In this document: piece after piece, positions 1 to 6,700 of the stretch
Numbering within the stretch: the stretch's first letter is position 1
How the letters are laid out: every line of letters begins with the position of its first letter
Origin: Gammaproteobacteria bacterium
GTDB taxonomy: Bacteria; Pseudomonadota; Gammaproteobacteria; Competibacterales; Competibacteraceae
DNA length: 8,696 bases
NCBI GenBank assembly: GCA_020047885.1
Contig: JAIFNF010000116.1
Location: 1 to 8,696 of the forward strand
Direction of reading: 5' to 3'
Translations under genes and position numbers: made by a program
Notes under the pieces: model-generated
Databases searched by the model: none
Seen by the model: the letters and a program-made list of their open reading frames with translations, nothing else
Told to the model about the DNA's origin: nothing

Positions 1-378
1 GACAGACAGTGTCTGTTGAATCTTTTTGGTGGGCGGAGAAGCATGAAGAAACAATTGCGAGCCAACTCCAGCAAGCGATGCAACAGACGCTGACCGTTGA
101 ATCTCTGAGTAGGCTTGAAAAAATTCCCTGAACTTACGGAGACTTGTCGGCGAAATGCCCTTCATTCCCTTTTCTTTGAGGCGGTTAGACAACTTGTTGA
201 TGAGTTCTTTGCCGTAGAGGTCACTTCTACTGGCAGAGGCGTTTTCAAACTCTACGAGATACCAGCCGAAAAGCCAGTTGCGAACCACAAGGGCAGAATC
301 AACGGCTCGCGCAGAGTGTTTGAGTAACGCATCTTGAGTGGACTGAAAGGTGTTTGCTAGATTTTCGAATTCACTCAT
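1..378 (-). CDS. DUF1016-family (YhcG-like) protein, N-terminal part, cut by the window edge
   Basis: The minus strand is open from an ATG at 378-376 to base 1, giving exactly 126 codons with no stop, so the gene continues outside the window. The protein begins MSEFENLANTFQ and carries the N-terminal DUF1016 pattern: ARAVDSALVVRNWLFGWYLVEFE (split here as ARAVDSALVV, RNWLFGWYLVEFE), then a Tyr-Gly-Lys-Glu-Leu step, a Leu-Ser-x-x-Leu step and TSLRKFREFF. Full-length family members end in a PDDEXK nuclease-like domain, which would lie outside the window. Its ATG shares bases with the hsdM stop (ATGA overlap), so translation is probably coupled to hsdM. From known genomes, DUF1016 genes often sit inside type I restriction loci between hsdM and hsdS/hsdR; their exact role there is not settled. 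I am sure of the reading frame and fairly sure of the family. Confidence 0.85.
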   Translation of the reverse strand, partial: MSEFENLANTFQSTQDALLKHSARAVDSALVVRNWLFGWYLVEFENASASRSDLYGKELINKLSNRLKEKGMKGISPTSLRKFREFFQAYSEIQRSASVASLAGVGSQLFLHASPPTKKIQQTLSV

Positions 379-2864
379 GACTTGACCCCCATCTTTTTGA
401 GGTGCGCGTCCACCTTGGCGGCGAGAGTGCCGACTTCATCCACAATCTGCGGTAGAGGCGTGGCGTAACGGTCGGCGAGTTGGCGGATTCGTCCGGTGAG
501 GGTCTGGGAAATGCGGTCGAGTTCGCCCTGCACGGCGGCGGCGAGGGTGGCGAGCCATTTATCGTCCACGACGAGGGTTTTGATTTCGTCCTCCGAGAGA
601 GCGGGATATTTGTCGCTAAGTTTGGTTTCGAGGTCGTCCTGCGCGGCTTTGAGTTTTTTCTTGGCGATGTCCTGCTGGTCGAGCAACGCAGCGTAGTCTT
701 CGAGGGCTTGGCGTTCGTCCGCATAGTCTAGGTCTTTGCCGATCTCCTTGAGGCGTGACTTCACGGCTTTGGCGGCGATTTTCTGTTTGTCGCCCTCGCC
801 TTCGATGACTTCGGCCAGGAGCCCGTCTTCGCCACTGCCCTCTTCAAGTTTTTCGTCAAGTTGCTGTTCGATGCCCGCAAGTTCGGCCTCACGCATAGAG
901 ATGGCATTGCGCTCGGCGGTGAAGTAGCGGGTGATGAGCAGGTCGGCAGGGACGAGGTCGGACTTGAATCGGCGTTTGCCATTTTTGAAATCTTCCTTCT
1001 CGGGCCAGACGAGTTTGCCTTCCTTGTTTTTCACCTGGATGATCTCACGAGGTTTGGTGCCTGCGAGCCACCCAGCATCGGCGATGAGGTAGCAGTCGTC
1101 CTGCATGGTCTGCGCCCAGTAGTCCATGAGGTGCTGATAGATATCGTAGGCATCGAGTAGTGGGGCTGTCTTGAAGGTAGTGAGCAAATCTTCGGCGATG
1201 GTTTCGATGAGCTGTTTCGGGTGTCCTCCAGGGGATAATCCCTTCAGCAGAGGGAGAGTGGCAGTCTGCCATTGCACGAAGAGTTTTTGGGTCTTTGTGG
1301 TGAAAGCAGTGAACTCGGGGTGGGCGAAGATGGTTTCCTTCAATAGAGCTGGGAGAATGGATAATTGAGAATAACCAAGGCGAAGAGGTTTGAACAATGC
1401 CGCACGGACAGTAGGCATGATCTCCCAGTAATGACTGAGAGCATCGAGGTCGCTCTTAGGGATGCCGCCGTGTAAGTGGGCATCGATGTCCTGCAAGTCC
1501 TCTGGTTCTGTGCTATCGATGTAGCGTGGGAGGTTGAGGTTAAAATCATTCTTTTGGTCGGCGATTTCGGCAACTGGCACCATGCGGGCGTAGCGAGGAT
1601 CGGTTTCATCTAGGCGAGTAAAGGTATCCACGATCTTGTGGATGTCCTGCTCGCGAAGGCAGTTCTTGGGTCCATCCTTTTTGAAGCCCTTGCTGGCATC
1701 TATCATGAAGATACCTTTGCGGGCAGCGGCGTTTTCTTTATCCAACACAAGGATGCAGGCTGGGATACCCGTGCCGTAAAAGAGATTCGCAGGTAGTCCG
1801 ATGATTGCTCGCAGGTAGCCAGAGCGGACGAGCTGCTGGCGGATGATGGCTTCGGCATTCCCTCTAAAGAGCACGCCGTGCGGGAGAATACACGCACCTT
1901 TGCCCGTGCTCTTGAGGGAGCGAATGATGTGCAGGAGGTAAGCATAGTCGCCTTGTTTTGCGGGTGGCACTCCCCACGAAAAACGTTGGAAACGGTCGCC
2001 GCTACCTCCTTCTCCTAATGTCAACCCTGTGGACCAAGCTTTGTCGGAGAAGGGCGGATTGGCGACAACATAATCGTAGGTGCGAAGTTGTTCGCCGTCC
2101 TTGAACTTCGGATCAAAGAGGGTATTACCCGAGAGCACCTTTGCTGTCGGGAAATCGTGCAGGATCATATTCATGCGGGCGAGACCAGCGGTAGTTACAT
2201 CCTTTTCCTGTCCTTCGAGCGTGATGCGCTTGTCCGCCTCGGCAGCGACCTTTAAAAGCAGCGAACCCGAGCCACAGGTGGGATCGTAGGCAGTGGTGGA
2301 GGCGATGGAGTTATCTGGACTGATGCCGATGACCTTGGCAATGATGCGACTGACCTCGGAGGGTGTGTAGAACTGCCCTTTGCTTTTGCCGCTTTGGCTG
2401 GCGAAGTGCCGCATGAGATATTCGTAGGCATCGCCGAGGATGTCGTCGTTCTCGGCACGATTCTTGGAGAAATCGAGCGCAGGGTTTTCAAAGATTGCAA
2501 TCAGGTTGCCGAGTTTTTCAACCTTGTCTTTGCCGTCGCCAAGTTTGTTGGAATCATTGAAGTCTGGGAAATCGCTGCGAGCTAGACGGTCATTGGCATC
2601 GATGAGAGGCTGGATGACCTGGGTGTTGATCTTATCGCCGATGTCGTCCTTGCCCTTGAGGGCAACCATGTCCTTGAAGCTGGCTCCATTAGGAATACTG
2701 ACCGGCGGTTTGAAGTCGTCGCTGTCGCCATATTTGTCGGAGACATATTTGATGAAGAGCATGAAAAGGACGAAGTCCTTATATTGGCTGGCATCCATAC
2801 CACCACGGAGTTCGTCGCAGGATGCCCAGAGGGAAGAGTAAAGGTCGGATTTCTTGATAGCCAT
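375..2864 (-). CDS. hsdM: Type I restriction-modification system methyltransferase subunit HsdM (long form)
   Basis: This is an N6-adenine DNA methyltransferase that would act with a specificity subunit (HsdS) to protect host DNA. The HsdM N-terminal helical domain covers roughly residues 1-140. The family signature GDAYEYLMRHFA (144-155) and QFYTPSEV (164-171) precede the SAM-binding motif DPTCGSG (194-200) and the catalytic N6-adenine motif NPPF (269-272), so it looks active. About 350 residues follow residue 475, where compact HsdM proteins of roughly 500 residues end. This C-terminal part is charged and probably coiled-coil around 665-750 (runs of E, K, Q, L). Long HsdM proteins of this kind are known. 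The chosen ATG at 2864 gives MAIKKSDLYSSLW, a normal HsdM beginning, although no Shine-Dalgarno sequence is visible. The stop overlaps the ATG of the DUF1016 gene. hsdS and hsdR are not in the window and are expected to its left. Confidence 0.95.
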   Translation of the reverse strand: MAIKKSDLYSSLWASCDELRGGMDASQYKDFVLFMLFIKYVSDKYGDSDDFKPPVSIPNGASFKDMVALKGKDDIGDKINTQVIQPLIDANDRLARSDFPDFNDSNKLGDGKDKVEKLGNLIAIFENPALDFSKNRAENDDILGDAYEYLMRHFASQSGKSKGQFYTPSEVSRIIAKVIGISPDNSIASTTAYDPTCGSGSLLLKVAAEADKRITLEGQEKDVTTAGLARMNMILHDFPTAKVLSGNTLFDPKFKDGEQLRTYDYVVANPPFSDKAWSTGLTLGEGGSGDRFQRFSWGVPPAKQGDYAYLLHIIRSLKSTGKGACILPHGVLFRGNAEAIIRQQLVRSGYLRAIIGLPANLFYGTGIPACILVLDKENAAARKGIFMIDASKGFKKDGPKNCLREQDIHKIVDTFTRLDETDPRYARMVPVAEIADQKNDFNLNLPRYIDSTEPEDLQDIDAHLHGGIPKSDLDALSHYWEIMPTVRAALFKPLRLGYSQLSILPALLKETIFAHPEFTAFTTKTQKLFVQWQTATLPLLKGLSPGGHPKQLIETIAEDLLTTFKTAPLLDAYDIYQHLMDYWAQTMQDDCYLIADAGWLAGTKPREIIQVKNKEGKLVWPEKEDFKNGKRRFKSDLVPADLLITRYFTAERNAISMREAELAGIEQQLDEKLEEGSGEDGLLAEVIEGEGDKQKIAAKAVKSRLKEIGKDLDYADERQALEDYAALLDQQDIAKKKLKAAQDDLETKLSDKYPALSEDEIKTLVVDDKWLATLAAAVQGELDRISQTLTGRIRQLADRYATPLPQIVDEVGTLAAKVDAHLKKMGVKS

Positions 2865-2944
2865 ACGGATAGAGTTTCTGATTATTCTGCGAAAGAAAGC
2901 TAAACCGCAAGCGTATTGATGTGGGCTATGGTCAATAGATTAAT

Positions 2945-2957
2945 CTCGAAATCGATG
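2945..2957 (+). repeat. 13-base direct repeat, copy 1 (CTCGAAATCGATG)
   Basis: The same 13 bases recur at 3275-3287, 330 bases away in the same orientation and within the same non-coding region. Both copies are followed within a few bases by AGCGG, so the similarity may be slightly longer with a two-base gap. Function unknown. Confidence 0.45.
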
Positions 2958-3005
2958 GTAGCGGTGGAGTTCTTTTGAGTGATCGCAAAAGGAGTAGGCA
3001 TGATC

Positions 3006-3027
3006 GTTAATTGTTAATCTTGTTAAT
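3006..3027 (-). repeat. Three direct GTTAAT repeats (ATTAAC on the coding strand)
   Basis: GTTAAT occurs at 3006-3011, 3013-3018 and 3022-3027 on the plus strand, with starts 7 and 9 bases apart. They overlap the candidate hsdM promoter spacer and -10 region, which is where a repressor would bind. They could be an operator or simply A+T-rich sequence. Confidence 0.35.
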
Positions 3028-3039
3028 TCTACCAGTCAA
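3011..3039 (-). promoter_or_regulatory. Candidate promoter for hsdM
   Basis: On the minus strand, TTGACT (3039-3034) is followed after 17 bases by TAACAA (3016-3011). The -35 is good; the -10 matches TATAAT at only three of six positions. An A-rich run just upstream (around 3042-3050) could serve as an UP element. It lies about 145 bases before the hsdM ATG. This is a weak prediction; I saw nothing better between it and the gene. Confidence 0.22.
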
Positions 3040-3274
3040 TCTATTTTTTTAAGATGTCCCATTGAGCCAGAATAAATGACATAGGGATGAAAACGTTTTT
3101 CTGGAAATTCTTAAGACCAACCAAATCATTGCCAAAAAAACTGCGCTTTATTTTGGTCGTAGCATCTAAATAAACGTTGATGAGACTGTCTGAAAGATTG
3201 TGTTTTGGTCAAAATCAAATTAGAAAATTATATGCCATTAATCGAGAGCGAATACATCTTTGAATCGATCCACA

Positions 3275-3293
3275 CTCGAAATCGATGATCGAG
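3275..3293. repeat. 13-base direct repeat, copy 2, within a CTCGA/TCGAG inverted repeat
   Basis: Bases 3275-3287 repeat 2945-2957. They begin an inverted repeat, CTCGA (3275-3279), nine bases, TCGAG (3289-3293), whose centre contains the palindrome ATCGAT. It starts 11 bases past the end of the winged-helix gene. No T-run follows on the minus strand, so it is not a standard intrinsic terminator; it could be a protein-binding or recombination site. Confidence 0.4.
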
Positions 3294-3303
3294 CGGCAGG
3301 GGC

Positions 3304-3636
3304 TCAACGTGCAATTAACCTCCCTTGCTTGAGTTCGCTATGTGATTCCTCCAAGGATTCTGGATTCATGTAAGGCTCTTGCTCGGGGTTTTGCGCTGAC
3401 AACTCATTATCGAGGAATTCCAACACGCTCTCCACAAGGAATAAGCGTCTCCCTCGGTTGCATCCTACCTTCCGGAGTGCGATTGTTTTTATTTTTCCGG
3501 CAGCCATCAATTGATATAGATGGGATCGGCTCAAACTTGTTAGTTTTGTGATCGTGGCGTGGTTGGCATAAATGGGCACAGATGTAGTTAGATCCGGCTC
3601 AATTACTCGTTGACTATAGTTAGTTGGTTTAATCAT
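3304..3636 (-). CDS. Small excisionase/AlpA-type winged-helix DNA-binding protein
   Basis: The 110-residue protein has a MerR/excisionase-like winged helix-turn-helix at about residues 27-78. Helices run through TSLSRSHLYQLMAAGKI (33-49), where SRSHLYQLMAAGKI is the classic pattern of HTH_17-type proteins. A basic wing follows, containing NRGRRLF (60-66), then the helix VESVLEFLDN (68-77). The last 30 residues are polar and probably disordered. No catalytic domain is present, so it should act as a transcription regulator or recombination directionality factor. Such proteins are typical of integrated elements and islands, but no integrase is visible here. The ATG at 3636 has only a poor ribosome-binding site (GAG three bases upstream). 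A candidate promoter ends so close to the start that the mRNA may be nearly leaderless. It stands alone, 133 bases from the polymerase gene before it and 439 bases from hsdM after it. The targets are unknown. Confidence 0.75.
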   Translation of the reverse strand: MIKPTNYSQRVIEPDLTTSVPIYANHATITKLTSLSRSHLYQLMAAGKIKTIALRKVGCNRGRRLFLVESVLEFLDNELSAQNPEQEPYMNPESLEESHSELKQGRLIAR

Positions 3637-3645
3637 ATCTCTATA

Positions 3646-3674
3646 GTAATACCGGCTCTGCAGGCATTCCGCAA
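3646..3674 (-). promoter_or_regulatory. Candidate promoter for the winged-helix gene
   Basis: On the minus strand, TTGCGG (3674-3669), a 17-base spacer and TATTAC (3651-3646) resemble a sigma-70 promoter with a mediocre -35 and a four-of-six -10. A TTGACC slightly upstream (3682-3677) has the wrong spacing. Transcription would begin about 3-5 bases before the ATG. Confidence 0.28.
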
Positions 3675-3769
3675 GTGGTCAACAGCATTTTTTTGTGAAA
3701 AAGAGTAATTATTTTTTATTTGGGCGAGGTAAATCACATTTCCGTCCAATAGACTGTTTTATTACAGAT

Positions 3770-6700
3770 TTAGGGGGGTGCCGTTTTACGAGGTTCGTTT
3801 ACTGCCTGCACGAGTATCGAGTAGCCGTTTCCATTGTCTAGGGGTGTAATGATCCCTGTTAGTTCGACTACTGGATGACGGCGAGTCATTCCTCCATACC
3901 GTTGATAAGTTTCCGAAAAAAGTTCACACTCCAGAATTTCTTCGTAATCACAAATCGAGATGAATTTCATAAGATTTCCATCGTTCTGGGAATGAATGCG
4001 CTCGGTAATGATAAGTCCCGCTACGGTGACTTGCTGCTGAATATATTTCCCTACAGCTTGTAGTGGGCAGTAAGTGTCCCATGCGATCTCTGGATATTGG
4101 TCTAGGGGATGCCCGCTTACCGTAAAGCCTAATAGCTCATTTTCGGCTCGCAAATGTTCAAGATAGCTTGGTTCTTCTAGGGGAATATTAGGCAATGCTG
4201 TGTGGTCTGCTTCTTTGAACAGGGTTGGTTGTCCTTGTGCGCTAGTGGCGGTTTTTGCGTTAGCATATTGCCAATACTGTGCAGTGCGACTATGTCCAAA
4301 TCGATCAAACGCTCCCACACGAATGAGCGATGTCATTTCTTCCTTGTTTGGGTGGCATCGAGTCGTAAAATCCTTGATGGACGTAAAGGGACGTTCGGCG
4401 CGCCACCGTGTAAGAGTTTCCTGCCGGATGCCTTTAATCACGGTGATAGGCGTAGCTATATTTTGCCCGATTGGATGGAATGACTCCTGTGGATTATTGA
4501 TATCAGGGAGTAAAAATCCAATTCCGAGTCTGCGGCATTCAATCGAATAGACAAGACGGTTGTAAAACCCCTTACCATGACTGAGCACACAAGATAAAAA
4601 TTCCACTGGATAATATCGCTTCATGTGAGCTGCTTCATAAGCCTCGACTCCATAAGCAGTGCTATGAGCGCGGCAAAAAGCATAACCTTGAAATCCTATT
4701 ATTAGTGCCCACACGGAGGTAATTTCCTCGGTGGTTCTCCCCAATGCCTTTGCGCTTAACATAAATTCACGACCCATTTCCTTAATTTTTTCTCCCTGAT
4801 GCTTGCTCAATGCTCGGCGCAAAATATCGGCTCTCCCGCCAGATAAACCAGCAAAGGACTCACAAATCTGCAAAATATGTTCCTCGTAGGCGACAACCCC
4901 GTAGGTAGTGCGCAAAACCGACTCTAAGCTTGCATGCGTATAATCTACGACCTCCACGCCTTGCGCTCGTCGTGCAAAAGATTGTTTTTTTAAATTATTG
5001 CCCGCCCCTGGACGAATTACCGATACGATGGCGATTAAATCATCGATTGTATGGACTGCTACCATTTTGGCAAGATTGAGCATCGCAGGGCTTTCGATAT
5101 GATGCACCCCACGCGCCCCACCTTGTGCGATCATGTCCCATATTTCTGCATCCTCCCAAGGCTTCAGTGATGGAATCGTAATGCCTCTTGCTGCAAGCAG
5201 TTTTTTCGTATCCCTTATTACGGATAGCCCGCCTTGGGCTAGGATGTCCATTTTTACCAACCCGATAGCTTCCACCCCATGCATATCAAAGTGCGTAGTC
5301 GGATACCCTTTATTTGCCGCGAAAAGAGGAGTCAGTGTTGCAATAGGGTCTCTGGCAATCACGATACCACAGGGGTGCATTTTTGGATGTCTTGGAAATC
5401 CATCAAGGCGGGAAGCTAATCGTAGTGCCGTTTTATACGGATCTTCCGCCCATCCCTCGCCTTTACATTCTTGACTTTGCGCAACGGCATCTTCCATCCG
5501 CGAAGCTTCCACCCATGGGATGTGCTCTGTCATTCTACGAACCTGTATTTCAGAAACGCCCATTACTTTGGCAATATCGGCGAAAGCGGAGCGACCTTTG
5601 AAGGTATTAAAGCCGCCTACAATTGCTGCATGACTGCCGTATTTTTTAAAAATTAAATCGATGACATCGTCCTTTCGGTCATGCGGAAAATCGAGGTCAA
5701 TATCTGGTAGTTTATTGAGGAGCATCCGATCTCTGTTGAGAAATCGCCGAAAATAAAGCTCGAAACGGATAGGACATACATCCGAAATGCCTAAACAATA
5801 ACAAACCAAGGAGTCAGCCGCACTTCCGCGGGTAATCCAGTCTATACCTTGAGGATGACAATCATTCCAGAGAATATCCCAAGTAATCAAAAAGTATTCT
5901 TCATATCCCACCTCGGCAATCATGGAAAGTTCCTCATTGATTTGTGCAAGGATTTCGGTGGAAGGGGTGCCGTATTTCTTCTTCGCTCCTGCAAGCGTTA
6001 ATCGACGGAGGAATGCACTAGGCGCACTCCCATCAGGTGGATAAAAGTGCGGAAACTGCAGCTCGCCTAGCTCAAACTCAAAACCACAAGAGTCGGCGAT
6101 GTGCAAACTATCCTTCGTATTACAATCCAATGGGGCAAGGGGGTAATGATAGTCCGCGAGGCTCTTATCAGCGGCTCGGTGATTCAATAGCGATAGCGTG
6201 CGAATGGATGAGAGCACTTGATACATCGGCTTCTCACTTCGAGATGCATAGCGGATCGCTTGTTGATGTTCGGCTGGACGAATGAGGAGTCCGCTTGAGC
6301 AGTCTTGAAACGCAGCCCGTGAGATCACAGGTAGAGAAAGCAGGGCACAGAGATTTTGATATCCGTTTTTATCTTGGACATAAGCACACATCCTCTGTGC
6401 GTCAATGGTGATCTCTGCGCCGATAATTGCCTTGATCCCTGCCTCCTTGGCTGCTTGGTAAAACTCAATCGCTCCATGGAGATTCGGATCGGTCATGGCA
6501 ACCGCAGGATGCCCCGCAGCCGCCGCGCAAGCAACGATTTGCTCGGGCTTGAGCAAGCTATTGAGAAAGGAATATCCGCTTTTGAAGGACAGCGGGATCC
6601 ATTCCTTCTTCTGAGTTGCTATGAGAATCTGCGGCACTGCTGGCTTTGCGACCTTGTATTGCTGAAGAAAAAGGTCATGTCCTCGCATACAAGCAGAAGC

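Larger units (their letters stand above)
2865..3303. other. A+T-rich intergenic region, no convincing gene
   Basis: This is 439 bases between the winged-helix gene and hsdM. I read both strands and found only chance-sized open frames (33 codons or fewer) without ribosome-binding sites or recognisable products. The left part must hold the hsdM promoter and leader. It also contains three GTTAAT repeats, a 13-base direct repeat whose copies lie near the two ends of the region, and a weak A/T stem-loop at 3132-3156 (CCAAAA pairing with TTTTGG around a GCGC-containing loop). The stem-loop lacks the G+C stem of a normal terminator. No tRNA, insertion-sequence end or small-RNA gene can be supported. 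Confidence 0.6.

Noticed and set aside
861..1160. Plus-strand frame of 99 codons opposite hsdM.
   Set aside because: It is an antisense shadow of the well-supported hsdM reading frame.
2900..3001. 33-codon minus-strand frame upstream of hsdM, a possible leader peptide.
   Set aside because: It lacks a Shine-Dalgarno sequence and has no attenuator-like structure or recognisable sequence.
3132..3156. Stem-loop CCAAAA/TTTTGG as a terminator of the winged-helix gene.
   Set aside because: The stem is almost all A/T with a mismatch and there is no G+C-rich stem followed by a T-run; it is also about 150 bases past the stop.
3087..3173. 28-codon plus-strand frame encoding a basic, aromatic peptide (MKTFFWKFLRP...), which looks like a small toxin.
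   Set aside because: It has no proper ribosome-binding site, promoter or antisense partner, and its length is expected by chance in A+T-rich DNA.
3747..3772. CTGT/ACAG hairpin just after the polymerase stop as a terminator.
   Set aside because: There are only four base pairs and no T-run.
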